Positions 17,530 through 26,866 are shown, counted from the first letter of the stretch. The stretch is DNA of 64,000 bases from Psychrobacter sanguinis (GCF_020736705.1 NZ_CP085990.1:1674001-1738000), one strand, 5' to 3'. The notes: a model not told the origin generated them from the letters alone. Program-made: numbers and translations.

Positions 17530-17888
17530 CTAGGCTTCTTTACTTACATTTTCCTGCAAGTTCTTTTTTAGTAAATGATCGAATATAAATGGGCCAAAAG
17601 GTAAGAGTGAGCCGAGTACGCCCGCAGGTATTGCCCAAAGAGGCATTTTCATTTTGATAGCTGAGCCTATAAGTATTATGATATAGGTAATAAACAACAT
17701 ACCGTGTGCCATACCGATGTATTTCACACCTTCTGGAATGTCCATCATATATTTTAGTGGCATGGCGATGAAGAGCAATAATAAGAAAGAGGTGCCTTCT
17801 AGATAGCCTATGTAAGACTTTTTAACGCTGTCTCTTGTTTTTTTCTAAGGCTGTGAATTTTTTCAATAGTTGGCTGAGTCTGTGACAC
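17530..17888 (-). pseudogene. DUF3817 membrane protein, frameshifted in an A/T run
   Basis: Starting from GTG 17888 (AAGGA ribosome site 7 bp upstream) the frame reads VSQTQPTIEKIHSLRK and then leaves the DUF3817 frame at a seven-T run (17838-17844). The other frame continues KTRDSVKKSYIGYLEG, then FLLLLFIAMPLKYM and the conserved GMAHGMLF block to 17530. One additional T restores about 120 residues, the family size. Three membrane segments. Function of DUF3817 unknown. Without slippage only an N-truncated protein from an inner ATG (17778) could be made. Confidence 0.7.
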
Positions 17889-18133
17889 TGTATTTTCCTT
17901 TTGTTATTATCAATAAAGAATTTATGGATTATTCAATGTCTCTATAATAATGGCTCTACGCAGAGCTTTTAAGTATTGAGTTTTAAGACCTAAAATGAGT
18001 GAGTACCTATACCAGTCATACATTACCTTCCAGTTCACATTTTATAAACATACTCAAGTATAAAAAGTATTTTTCCGTATAGAGTGAATACGACGCTAGT
18101 TCATTTTGTTTGTGATAATCGGCATCAATGTGC

Positions 18134-18841
18134 TTATTTATTACGCTTACTTTCTAAAAATATCATGTCAATTATAATCAATGCGACACCGACACAGACA
18201 CCTATATCTGCAACATTGAAAATAGGATAATTCCAGACATCAGCATAATGCACATGGATAAAGTCAACCACTTTACCAATTCTTAAACGATCGATTAAGT
18301 TGCCAATCGCACCACCAAGCATTAAGGCCAACCCCATAGATAATAGCTTGGCTGCACGTGGCGCTTTGATTAAATAAACCGTTAAAAAGATAGCCATTAC
18401 AAAAGCTAAGCCTGAGAAAAACCATTTCTGCCAACCGCCAGCGTTGGCTAAAAAGCTAAATGCTGCCCCATAGTTATAAGCGAGTGTCCAGTTGAGAAAT
18501 GGTTCAATGACCGGTACGGGGTCATTGAACGCTAATGTGGTTTGGGCCAACCACTTAGTCCATTGATCAAGTATTAATACCATTATCGCCAACAAATACC
18601 AGATAAAAGCGCGACTGCCATTGGCAACCATTTTTGGCATTTTGTCCAACTTATCTTTAGGTGTTATTAAGTTGCCTGAAGTCACGTACATAGCTTTAGG
18701 CGTATGATTTATGGTTTTAGAGTCAATCGATTGATGAGTACTACTCACAGCTATAGGTACCTTCTTGTCAGCAATATTAGTACTAGCCGATTCAACGCTA
18801 TTCAATTTAGTACTATCTAATCTGTCGGTAGATTCAGTCAT
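18134..18841 (-). CDS. lspA: Lipoprotein signal peptidase (signal peptidase II)
   Basis: 235 residues. The enzyme core is residues 72-233: four membrane segments, LDQWTKW (91-97), NWTLAYNYGAAFSF (117-130), GNLIDRLRIGKVVDFI with catalytic D193, and FNVADIGVCVG with catalytic D212. It removes signal peptides from prolipoproteins at the periplasmic face of the inner membrane. The first 70 residues are a Ser/Thr-rich hydrophilic extension not found in E. coli LspA (164 residues). Placed between a metal-type cargo set and next to a lipoprotein gene and lnt; an additional island copy is likely, with the housekeeping one elsewhere. Confidence 0.93.
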   Translation of the reverse strand: MTESTDRLDSTKLNSVESASTNIADKKVPIAVSSTHQSIDSKTINHTPKAMYVTSGNLITPKDKLDKMPKMVANGSRAFIWYLLAIMVLILDQWTKWLAQTTLAFNDPVPVIEPFLNWTLAYNYGAAFSFLANAGGWQKWFFSGLAFVMAIFLTVYLIKAPRAAKLLSMGLALMLGGAIGNLIDRLRIGKVVDFIHVHYADVWNYPIFNVADIGVCVGVALIIIDMIFLESKRNK

Positions 18842-18961
18842 AGTTGTTTCCTTTATCTATGTTTATACAATGAACAATGTTAAACGTATATGTTTTTGGT
18901 ATACGATTATTAATCGCGCCACTTTCATAAACGGCTCCACTTACCGCTCTGGTATTATGAA

Positions 18962-19003
18962 AGGGGCTGTCCTAGATAAGTAAAATTATTTAGGACAGCC
19001 CCT
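18962..19003 (-). terminator. Hairpin after the DUF411 gene, probably derived from fused IS ends
   Basis: AGGGGCTGTCCTA / TAGGACAGCCCCT is a 13-bp stem with a 16-base loop; on the minus strand TTT follows. It terminates the DUF411 unit before lspA. The sequence has the look of two abutting insertion-sequence ends (GGGGCTGTCCTAGATAAG). Confidence 0.6.
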
Positions 19004-19051
19004 ACTTTTAACGCTAACACTATAATCAAAGTATTCTTAACTGCTAACACA

Positions 19052-19696
19052 CTATAATTGCTGCTCTACCGATTCAATATCAGCATAAACTTGGGTTGTC
19101 CCGTCTTTATTGAGCTGCATAACCTGATAGGGCATGAATTTATTTTGATACTCCATACCTGGGCTACCAATAGGCATGCCAGGTACGGCAAGACCCATAG
19201 CTTGTACTGGCGGATTTTCTAAAAACTGCGCCATATATTTAGCGGGTACATGACCTTCAAAGACGTAACCATCCGTAGTGACTACAGTATGGCAAGAACG
19301 CATTTCATTTGGAACGCTGTAGCGCTCTTTAAATACGGCTAAGTCCGCAACATCTTGCGCGGTTGCACTTAGACCATTATCTTCTGCATGACTTATCCAT
19401 TCTTTACAGCAGCCGCAATTGGCATCTTTATAGACAGTGGCTGATACGTTTTTTAGTAAGTCTGGTTTACTTACTGATGTCATCATAGAATTATTTATAA
19501 CGTTTGGTTCAGCTGTCTTTGGAACAGCCAAAACATCTTCAGTTGATGCCGATGTTGTGCTTGCATCAGATACGCCACTACTCGGTTGGCTACAAGCAAA
19601 TAGTGATGAGGCAGCCAGTAATAATAACGTACTACGCAACCCCTTAGACAGATAACGATTGCATATAAGACTGGATTTTATTTTTAAGGGGGGCAT
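19052..19696 (-). CDS. DUF411 lipoprotein, putative periplasmic metal-binding protein
   Basis: 214 residues. A signal peptide with lipobox LFAC (about 32-35) marks an exported lipoprotein. The DUF411 core begins near 85 with VYKDANCGCCKEWISHAEDNG, containing the CGCC motif, followed by VPNEMRSCHTVVTTDGYVFEGHVPA (second conserved Cys-His). DUF411 proteins occur in copper and other metal resistance loci and the Cys-rich motif suggests metal handling; the exact metal is not shown by the sequence. Faces lnt across a shared promoter region and lies behind lspA on the same strand: both enzymes are needed to mature it. Confidence 0.85.
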   Translation of the reverse strand: MPPLKIKSSLICNRYLSKGLRSTLLLLAASSLFACSQPSSGVSDASTTSASTEDVLAVPKTAEPNVINNSMMTSVSKPDLLKNVSATVYKDANCGCCKEWISHAEDNGLSATAQDVADLAVFKERYSVPNEMRSCHTVVTTDGYVFEGHVPAKYMAQFLENPPVQAMGLAVPGMPIGSPGMEYQNKFMPYQVMQLNKDGTTQVYADIESVEQQL

Positions 19697-19851
19697 AGTG
19701 CTTTCTCATGTACTGTAGATATTGTGAGCTATAGAAGATCAAGTAACACTTCATATCGTTTGGTAATGTAGCATAATAACCCATTAAACGGAGTACGTAA
19801 ATTCATCCATTGAGCAGTGCAGGCTGGTATCATAAGCAGTTTTTATTTTAA

Positions 19852-19869
19852 AATACTGCCTGTAGTATT
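19852..19869. promoter_or_regulatory. Palindrome in the DUF411-lnt divergent promoter region
   Basis: AATACTGCCTGTAGTATT has 6-bp arms around a 6-bp core, about 70 bp before lnt. An overlapping imperfect palindrome CAGTTTTTATTTTAAAATACTG lies at 19837-19858. A regulator site is possible; none of the island genes nearby encodes an obvious metal sensor. Confidence 0.3.
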
Positions 19870-19935
19870 AACGGCTCTATCTAAGTTTTGGATTTTGATT
19901 AAAAATTCAAGGCTCATAATTTTGGATAATTTGCG

Positions 19936-21504
19936 ATGCGCCTGTCTACTATTAATCTACAAAAGCGTTTGAGTACTCACTTAAATCAATTACCGCTATC
20001 GCTTACGCTAGTAGCAGCATGGCTTGCAGGAGCTATTTTTTTATTTTCGCTAGCGCCTTATGGGTTTTGGCCGCTAGCAATAGTATCACCAGCGATTTTA
20101 TATGCGCTGTTGGTGACAAGTATGAGTGGTCGTCGCGCTTTTATTATCGGTGAAGCTTACGGTATGGGGCTATGGTGCGTCGGCGGCTTTTGGCTCTATA
20201 CTGCTATCCATGATTATAGCGATACACCAACGTGGCTCGCATTGATTATGATTGCATTGATGGGTCTCGGTATGGGACTATTTCATGGATTGTTAGCACT
20301 AGTCTTTAACCGTATGGTAGGCAAACAACCCTTTTCATTTGCTGCTCTTTGGGTGCTACAAGAATGGTTAAAAACTTGGTTATTCACAGGCTTTCCGTGG
20401 CTGTTTGTTGGTTATGCATTTACTGAAGAGTATTGGTTATCGTCCTTAGCACCCGTTGCTGGTGTTTTTTCCGTCTCTTTTGTTGCCATACTATTGGCTG
20501 CAAGTTTAGTAGAGCTACTGCTTCGGCGCAGTAGTTATGCCATCGTTTCTGTACTGTTATTAGCCATTAGCACATCATTATGGCTGGTCAATCCGCAATG
20601 GACAAAACCTAAGGGCACACCTGATCTGTCAGTGTCATTGATTCAAGGTAATATTTCACAAGATATAAAGTGGCTGACTAAGTATCAAGTAGAAACGCTA
20701 AAGATTTATGCGAAGTTAACACGCACTGAGTGGGGACGTGATGTTGTGGTGTGGCCTGAATCATCTATTCCTATGTTTCAGGATGAGGCTGCGGGCTTTA
20801 TTAGTGAAATGATAGAAATGGCTAATGTGACCAATACGACATGGATAACTGGTATCCCTTATAAGGATAAAGCGGCATTCAATGCCAGTACGGATAAGTA
20901 TCCCCCATTTTACAATAGCGTGATTGCTCGAGGTGTAGAAGCGGAAGGCCTATACAAGAAGCAGCGTCTAGTGCCTTTTGGAGAGTATATTCCATTTGAA
21001 GGCGTGCTCGATATTTTCCCAAGTTTGGCCGGTAGTCAGGATATTAAGAGCTATAGTCGTGGTAGTGATCAGCAGTCACCTCTAAAGGTGCGTGGACACA
21101 ATATAGGGACGGCTATCTGTTATGAGGTAGCTTATCCAGATACCACGCGTAAAAATGCCATCGATACTGAATTTTTGTTGACCGTCTCTAACGATGCCTG
21201 GTTTGGCACTTCAGCAGGACCATTGCAACATTTGCAAATGGTACAAATGCGCGCGCTTGAGAACGGGCGCTGGTTTATTCGAGCGACCAATACTGGTGTT
21301 ACCGCTATCATTAACCATAAAGGTCGTATTGTAAAACGCGCACCGCAGTTTGAGCGTACTGTACTACGTGGTGAGATACAGGCACGGGTTGGTAACACGC
21401 CCTTTATGCTTATGGGAAATTATCCTATCTTGATAATAATAACCTTGTTATTACTACTAAGCTATTTTGGCAAAGGTCTAACCACACTTAGAAGACGAGG
21501 GTAA
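19936..21504 (+). CDS. lnt: Apolipoprotein N-acyltransferase
   Basis: 522 residues: six to seven N-terminal membrane segments, then a nitrilase domain (about 230-490), then one closing membrane segment. The catalytic triad is visible as E in VVWPESS (about 275), K in YKKQRLVPFGEYIP (about 340) and C in AICYEVAYP (about 394). It adds the third acyl chain to outer-membrane lipoproteins. The E. coli protein was first known as CutE from a copper-sensitivity phenotype. Likely an extra, island-borne copy; it stands divergent from the DUF411 lipoprotein and next to lspA. Intact. Confidence 0.93.
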   Translation: MRLSTINLQKRLSTHLNQLPLSLTLVAAWLAGAIFLFSLAPYGFWPLAIVSPAILYALLVTSMSGRRAFIIGEAYGMGLWCVGGFWLYTAIHDYSDTPTWLALIMIALMGLGMGLFHGLLALVFNRMVGKQPFSFAALWVLQEWLKTWLFTGFPWLFVGYAFTEEYWLSSLAPVAGVFSVSFVAILLAASLVELLLRRSSYAIVSVLLLAISTSLWLVNPQWTKPKGTPDLSVSLIQGNISQDIKWLTKYQVETLKIYAKLTRTEWGRDVVVWPESSIPMFQDEAAGFISEMIEMANVTNTTWITGIPYKDKAAFNASTDKYPPFYNSVIARGVEAEGLYKKQRLVPFGEYIPFEGVLDIFPSLAGSQDIKSYSRGSDQQSPLKVRGHNIGTAICYEVAYPDTTRKNAIDTEFLLTVSNDAWFGTSAGPLQHLQMVQMRALENGRWFIRATNTGVTAIINHKGRIVKRAPQFERTVLRGEIQARVGNTPFMLMGNYPILIIITLLLLLSYFGKGLTTLRRRG

Positions 21505-21644
21505 TAGTAAACTTAATCATAATAATTTAATCAGTGTAAGTTTTTTATTTTTTCTAGGTAACGTCCTAACGCACGTAAATATAAAAGTTTTAAACTATTG
21601 ACCCCTGCCGTCAAATCCGTATACATAAACTTGGGAGATTTTAA

Positions 21645-22607
21645 TTACGCAGCTTGACGATAATAATCAAACCACACCTGTCTTGGCGATTGATAGCCCA
21701 AACCCTTTTGAATCCTCGTCTGATTGTAGTACAGCTCGATATAACTGATAATATCATTGATGGCTGTGAACCTTGTTTTATAGTCTTGATGATATACCAG
21801 CTCATTCTTTAATGTGCCCCAGAAGCTTTCTATCGGAGCGTTATCGAAACAGTTGCCTTTGCCGCTCATTGAGCCTATAAATTGATGCTGCTTAATGGTC
21901 TTGTGGTAGGCGTGACTGCAATACTGACTGCCTCTGTCTGAATGAACGATTAGCCCTTTGCTTGGACGTTTATTCTTGATGGCCATATTTAGTGCTTTGC
22001 AAACTAAATCTGCGGTCATACGCTTGTTAATAGCGTAACCGACAAGCTCTTTGGTGTATAAGTCTTTGACCCCTGCTAAGTACAGCCAACCCTCATTCGT
22101 CCAGATATAGGTGATGTCGCTGACCCACGACTCGTTAGGGCGCTTAGCATCAAACTTCTGATCCAGTACGTTTGGATAGACCAGCTTGTTGTGATTGGAG
22201 TCGGTGGTGACTTTAAAGCGCTTATGACTACGACATTTAATGCCGTGTTGCTCTTTGATGCTTCTTACCATATACAGGCTAATGTTATGGCCTTGCTCGC
22301 TTAGATGAGCATGCAGTCGATCTGCGCCATAACGTTCTTTCGTTTCATTGTGAGCCGCTTTAACCAGTAATTCAGACTGGTTGCGATGTATCTGTTGGTC
22401 GCTGAGATCACGACTTAGCCAGTCGTAATAGCTTGATGGCTTAACCCTTAACACTCGGCACATAGTGGTGATGCGAAAGAGGAACTGGTTGTCTTTGATA
22501 AAGGCGTACCTGACTAACTGTTTCTCGCGAAGTACGCCGTCGCCAACTCGAGCATAGCTCTCCCCTTGCGTCGGGGCGAAGCAGTGCTTCGCTTTATCCC
22601 TCCTCAT
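21645..22607 (-). CDS. IS3-family transposase OrfB (integrase core)
   Basis: 320 residues. The rve/DDE core: WVSDITYIWT (first D), VHSDRGSQYCS (second D) and NAPIESFWGTLKNELVYH (E), then the closing RIQKGLGYQSPRQVWFDYY. The ATG at 22607 lies in the foreign insert and overlaps the orfA end by 14 bp, so OrfB here can be translated on its own rather than by frameshifting. The N-terminal 20 residues (RRDKAKHCFAPTQGES...) come from the insert, after which VGDGVLREKQ rejoins the family sequence. Confidence 0.9.
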   Translation of the reverse strand: MRRDKAKHCFAPTQGESYARVGDGVLREKQLVRYAFIKDNQFLFRITTMCRVLRVKPSSYYDWLSRDLSDQQIHRNQSELLVKAAHNETKERYGADRLHAHLSEQGHNISLYMVRSIKEQHGIKCRSHKRFKVTTDSNHNKLVYPNVLDQKFDAKRPNESWVSDITYIWTNEGWLYLAGVKDLYTKELVGYAINKRMTADLVCKALNMAIKNKRPSKGLIVHSDRGSQYCSHAYHKTIKQHQFIGSMSGKGNCFDNAPIESFWGTLKNELVYHQDYKTRFTAINDIISYIELYYNQTRIQKGLGYQSPRQVWFDYYRQAA

Positions 22608-22869
22608 TTAGTATTTCGCGTTCCTCTTCGGCAACTTTAAGCTGTCGCTTTAGGCGTTTTACCTCTTCAAGCGCACTCATAAGTTCAGGGTCATACTGCT
22701 TTGTTCCTACAAGCTTGCCTTGATTAGCTTTGTTCTGCCAGTTGGATAGCGTTTGCATGGCGATGCCAAGTTGCTTTGCGGTCGCTGAAATATTGCCGTT
22801 GTTATCCGCTATCTTCTTGACGGCTTCAGCTTTAAATTCGTCACTGTAGGTTCTTACTTTCTTGGTCAT
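22594..22869 (-). CDS. IS3-family transposase OrfA, helix-turn-helix
   Basis: 91 residues: YSDEFKAEAVKKIADNNGNI and ATAKQLGIAMQTLSNWQNKA form the helix-turn-helix, followed by the leucine-zipper region (SALEEVKRLKRQLKVAEEER). The protein ends EILNEEG: the A-rich slippery site that should follow EIL is replaced by foreign DNA, and translation stops 14 bp into orfB. Confidence 0.9.
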   Translation of the reverse strand: MTKKVRTYSDEFKAEAVKKIADNNGNISATAKQLGIAMQTLSNWQNKANQGKLVGTKQYDPELMSALEEVKRLKRQLKVAEEEREILNEEG

Positions 22870-22985
22870 GGTAAACTCCTGTCAATACGCTTAGTTTACC
22901 AAGTTTATCTCTACGGTTTCTTCAGCATAGCTCACCATGATTTTGTATCCCTTAATAGTATATTGTAGTATGTTGTATATAATAT

Positions 22986-24013
22986 AACCCCAGTTCGGGA
23001 TAAGGGCTCAAAAAAAAGATAAAAAAAGAAGTCCGAAGTTGCTAAAGTAAGTTTACCAAGACCACTTAAGCAAAAAGGACTTCTTACATGGACAACCTAA
23101 CCGAACTATACTGCCATATTGACGACTTTTATCAGCAATTCAAACCTGAGTTTGACGCTCATTTAATCGCAACGGGACACCAAAGGTTAAGAGCATGCAA
23201 GATAAGTGTATCAGAGATTATGACCATCTTGATACTGTTTCATCAATTACGTTATCGACAGTTTAAGGCGTTTTACTACCATCACATGCTTGGCATGATG
23301 AAACGGGCGTTTCCAAATCTGCCGAGCTACTCGCGATTTATAGAGCTTGTGCCGCGCAGTATCATACCACTGTGCAGCTACTTGCAAAGCATGATGGGCG
23401 ACTGTACAGGTATCAGCTATATTGATTCAACCAAGATAGCAGTTTGTCATAACAAACGTATCTACCGTCATAAAGTCTTTGAAGGACTTGCAACCCGAGG
23501 CAAAAGCCGCATGGGCTGGTTCTATGGCTTTAAGCTGCACGCCATTATCAATCATAAGGGCGAGCTTGTATCTGTTAAAGTCACTGCGGGTAATACGGAT
23601 GACAGAGTGCCTGTTAAGGATATGGCAACACCTGTGTTTGGCAAGGTGTTTGGGGATAGAGGCTATATCAGTAAAGCCCTAAACGAGTGGCTCACAAAAC
23701 ATAGTGATACCACGCTGATCACTAAACTTCGGCGTAATATGAAACCGCAAGTACTCAAGCCGATAGATGAGGCGCTACTCAATCATCGCTCTTTGGTTGA
23801 GACGGTGTTTGGGGAGCTGAAAAACTTGTGTCAGATTGAGCATTCACGCCATCGTAGTGTCACGGGTTTTATTACAAACTTGCTGTCAGGTTTGATTGCT
23901 TATCGCTGGTTTCCCTATAAACCCACCATCAAAAACATGCCTCAGCAGGGACAGGTAGCCACATTGTAAATAGTATCAATGAGTTACAATGTGGCTTATC
24001 CCGAACTGGGGTT
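22986..24013 (+). mobile_element. IS982-family insertion sequence
   Basis: 1028 bp with 19-bp inverted ends AACCCCAGTTCGGGATAAG. No clear target duplication is visible. It lies 51 bp after IS3 copy 1. A hairpin (AGCCACATTGTAA / TTACAATGTGGCT) near its right end would terminate the transposase transcript. Confidence 0.92.
23088..23969 (+). CDS. IS982-family transposase
   Basis: 293 residues, full length. Family features: N-terminal ISVSEIMTILILFHQLRYRQFKAFY, then SYIDSTKIAVCHNKRIYRHK (first D), FGDRGYISKAL (second D) and NHRSLVETVFGELKN (E), and the closing GFITNLLSGLIAYRW. A GGACTTC-type leader precedes the ATG. Intact, so the element may be active. Confidence 0.95.
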   Translation: MDNLTELYCHIDDFYQQFKPEFDAHLIATGHQRLRACKISVSEIMTILILFHQLRYRQFKAFYYHHMLGMMKRAFPNLPSYSRFIELVPRSIIPLCSYLQSMMGDCTGISYIDSTKIAVCHNKRIYRHKVFEGLATRGKSRMGWFYGFKLHAIINHKGELVSVKVTAGNTDDRVPVKDMATPVFGKVFGDRGYISKALNEWLTKHSDTTLITKLRRNMKPQVLKPIDEALLNHRSLVETVFGELKNLCQIEHSRHRSVTGFITNLLSGLIAYRWFPYKPTIKNMPQQGQVATL

Positions 24014-24082
24014 GTAAATAGACAAGTCCATACAGACAGTGAATTGGTCAATTCGAATATTGGAAATAATAGGTAGCCCTTC

Positions 24083-26254
24083 ATGTCCCTTAAGAGCGCA
24101 GAAAAGTCTCCGTCATTAACGCAAAATAAACCGTCAAAAAAATCTTATCTGTTGGCGTTCGCTTTCAGCGCGGGTTCATTATTGACAGGGCTAGCAGCGA
24201 CTGGGCTGACGGCCGTGCCAGTGGCATCGCAAGCGGCAGGATTGGGCGATTTATTTAGCAGTGATAAAAGCGCGACCCAACCGAAATTTTTGCCTGTTGA
24301 TGAAGCGTTTCAGGTCAGTAGCAGTAGTAAACCTGTCAATAATGGCACGCGCTTAGCCATTAACTTTGACATTACGCCTGAGCACTATGTTTATAAAGAC
24401 CAAATTAAGCTAACGTTGCCTGCTGGCGTGAGCGCTGCACCTTTTACCTTTAGCCAAAAGCCAGTCTCCATTGATGACCCAACCTTTGGGCAAGTATTGG
24501 TATTTGACCAAGCCAATATGGTTGCTACTACCATTTTGAGTAGTAGTAATGGCAAGGCGATAAATAATGCCGCCGTGACAATAGGTTGGCAAGGCTGTGC
24601 CAAAGCAGGTCTATGCTATCCACCGGAGAAAATAAAAACCACAGTCAATATCGCTGCTGCTTCACAATCGGCAGCCAATAGTTCAAGTAGTACTGCTACA
24701 GTTTCTGCGAGCAATAACAGCAATGTAGAAACTGCGCAAGCCTCTACAGATGGGACAGTTACCAATAGTCTTGCTACAGAGCAAACTACGCCAGATGACG
24801 AGGTGATTGATTATGAATTGTTAGATGACGAAGCGTTAGATGCAGAGCTTGGTGCAATCAATACCATCTCTGGAGCCGATGAAGAAGTGGTAGGCGATAA
24901 TGTCACAAGTGAAGCAGCGAACAATGACGCTGTCATAAATAATGCTGCTGCAACAAACAATACCGTTGTCGTTGATAACGCCATTAATAGTGACCCTTTT
25001 GGCTTAGCTTCGCATCCGTGGTTGGCATTGGTGTTATTGTTCTTGGCAGGGTTGGTCTTGGCATTGACGCCATGCGTGTTACCGATGCTACCGATTGTTG
25101 CCAATATCGTCGCGCGTGAAGACAATCCAACGGTAAAACGCGGTGTTATTTTAACGACCAGCTACGCTATTGGTGTTGCCATCGCTTATGGTATTTTAGG
25201 CGCGGTCATTGCGGTGTTTGGTGAGTCGTTAGGCATTATCGGTTGGCTACAAAATCCGATTATACTAATTGCCTTTGCCATCGTTTTTGTCTTATTAGCA
25301 CTTTATATGTTGGGCGTATTTAGCATTCGTCTGCCGAGATTTATCAGTAGCAAAATGCAAGGTCTAAGCCAAGCAGGCGATAGCAAACTTGGTAGTACGG
25401 GTGGCAGTTTAATTGCGGGATTCTTATCGGCGCTCGTGGTATCGCCTTGTGTTTCGGCGCCCTTATTTGGGGCGCTGCTTGCCGTATCAACGATTGGAAG
25501 TCCGCTCCTTGGCTTTGCCGCTTTATTTATGCTCGGTTTTGGTTTATCGGCGCCGCTTATCTTAATTGGCGCGACCCAAGGTAAAATCATGCCAAAAGCA
25601 GGCGAGTGGATGAATTGGGTCAAGCAGGGCTTTGCTTTGTTGCTTTTTGCCGTGGCATTGTTATTAATTGAACGCGTCTTTATCTCGCCTGTGATGCTGA
25701 TAGTGTGGGCGCTGTGGTTTATGGTCGTGGCGATGTGGGCGTGGAGCTGGCTAGGCAAAGGTCGGATGCTGACCCAAGCGCTAGGCTTAATCGCTGGTAT
25801 TTGGGCGACGTGTTTAATCGTCGGCGCCGCATTGGGCAATGACGACAGCTTGCATCCGCTCGCGTCATTGAGCGCTGCGCCGGTGATGCAGACGACTGCT
25901 GGTCAACCAGCCATGAGTAATGCAACCGATAAAACTGTTACTACGCTTGCTGAGTTAGATGCCATTGTCGCCGCCAATCCTAAAGTGCTGGTCGATATCA
26001 CCGCCGAATGGTGTATTGAATGCCGGATTATGGATAAAAACTTATTTCATAATCGTCCTGCGCAAATGCAAGATTGGCAATTGGTCAGACTTGATATCAC
26101 GGAGACTACGGCTGATTCAAAAGCAATCTTAGCGCGTTATAAATTGTTTGGTCCGCCAGCATTGCTGTATTATCAAGACGGTCAATTGGTCAATCAACAA
26201 GTGGGTGAAATCGGGCGCGCAGAGTTTGAGCAAAACTTAACTGCGTTAAACTAA
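24083..26254 (+). CDS. dsbD: Thiol:disulfide interchange protein DsbD
   Basis: 723 residues, three domains. Signal peptide to about residue 52. N-terminal alpha domain with the redox pair in QGCAKAGLCYPPE (about C172 and C178). A long Asn/Asp/Ser-rich linker (about 195-305). Beta domain of eight membrane segments with cysteines in LALTPCVLPMLP (about 331) and VVSPCVSAPL (about 456). C-terminal thioredoxin-like gamma domain with AEWCIECR (about 644 and 647). It carries electrons from cytoplasmic thioredoxin to periplasmic thiols. E. coli DsbD was also called DipZ/CutA2 for a copper-tolerance phenotype. Sits among metal-type cargo genes; could protect exported thiols such as the DUF411 CGCC site. 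Confidence 0.93.
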   Translation: MSLKSAEKSPSLTQNKPSKKSYLLAFAFSAGSLLTGLAATGLTAVPVASQAAGLGDLFSSDKSATQPKFLPVDEAFQVSSSSKPVNNGTRLAINFDITPEHYVYKDQIKLTLPAGVSAAPFTFSQKPVSIDDPTFGQVLVFDQANMVATTILSSSNGKAINNAAVTIGWQGCAKAGLCYPPEKIKTTVNIAAASQSAANSSSSTATVSASNNSNVETAQASTDGTVTNSLATEQTTPDDEVIDYELLDDEALDAELGAINTISGADEEVVGDNVTSEAANNDAVINNAAATNNTVVVDNAINSDPFGLASHPWLALVLLFLAGLVLALTPCVLPMLPIVANIVAREDNPTVKRGVILTTSYAIGVAIAYGILGAVIAVFGESLGIIGWLQNPIILIAFAIVFVLLALYMLGVFSIRLPRFISSKMQGLSQAGDSKLGSTGGSLIAGFLSALVVSPCVSAPLFGALLAVSTIGSPLLGFAALFMLGFGLSAPLILIGATQGKIMPKAGEWMNWVKQGFALLLFAVALLLIERVFISPVMLIVWALWFMVVAMWAWSWLGKGRMLTQALGLIAGIWATCLIVGAALGNDDSLHPLASLSAAPVMQTTAGQPAMSNATDKTVTTLAELDAIVAANPKVLVDITAEWCIECRIMDKNLFHNRPAQMQDWQLVRLDITETTADSKAILARYKLFGPPALLYYQDGQLVNQQVGEIGRAEFEQNLTALN

Positions 26255-26866
26255 TCGTTTAAATGTAGATAAATTCCACGTCATTTCTACAAACGTTTTT
26301 TTCTGCTTATCAAACAGGAGATATTGTTGTCAGGTTGGTCAGCTATATTCTATAAATGTTACACGAAATTACATTATAAAATAGGTATTTTTTATCATTT
26401 TATAAGCTTAAAAAGAGCTTTTATCAGATTTTTATTAGTGATGACGTGCTTTACAGCCTATGCTAAAGTCCGATTTGTGTTTTGGCTAACAGTTTGACTT
26501 CCAATAAATTTATAAGGTTTTAGCGAAATCGTTGATAATGCCGGCCGCCTATGGAATAAGGGTTTGCAGCATAATTATTAGTCACCACAATGTGTATATT
26601 CTTGAGTTGTTGAGATTTAATTGACTGCTCTGTTATGGACAACAGACCATTTTGAATTAACCGTAGGTATTAGATTTATGAAACAGGCCTTATTGATTTT
26701 GTCAGTACTGGGTATGGGCATGGCTTTTGAAACCATTTTTCTTTATATTGTCACTTAGACAGGCTGGGTATTTGATGTATAGTGTCATTTGCATTTCACT
26801 ATTTATCAATTTCTCAGCCTGTTTTTTTTCTACTTTTTGAACCACCACCCGGATATAAATGTAGCT
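26255..26866. other. 612-bp gap with only a fragmentary ORF
   Basis: Mostly AT-rich DNA without a convincing gene. At 26678-26758 a 26-residue frame MKQALLILSVLGMGMA... looks like a lipoprotein-type signal peptide cut off after the hydrophobic core. Complementary ACAGGCTG/CAGCCTGT arms at 26758 and 26816 may form the leader hairpin of the next gene. Confidence 0.4.

Larger units (their letters stand above)
21599..22934 (-). mobile_element. IS3-family insertion sequence (copy 1, with internal insertion)
   Basis: 1336 bp. Ends TGACCCCTGCCGTCAAATCC and, inverted, TGAGCTATGCTGAAGAAACC. It has no matching direct repeats of its own (TAT left, CCA right). It is 59 bp longer than copy 2 (32576-33852) because of an insert at the orfA-orfB junction. 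Left flank TAT equals the right flank of copy 2, as for the outer ends of a composite transposon. Confidence 0.93.

Noticed and set aside
24391..25925. Minus-strand frames in dsbD
   Set aside because: Antisense shadows of a full-length conserved gene.
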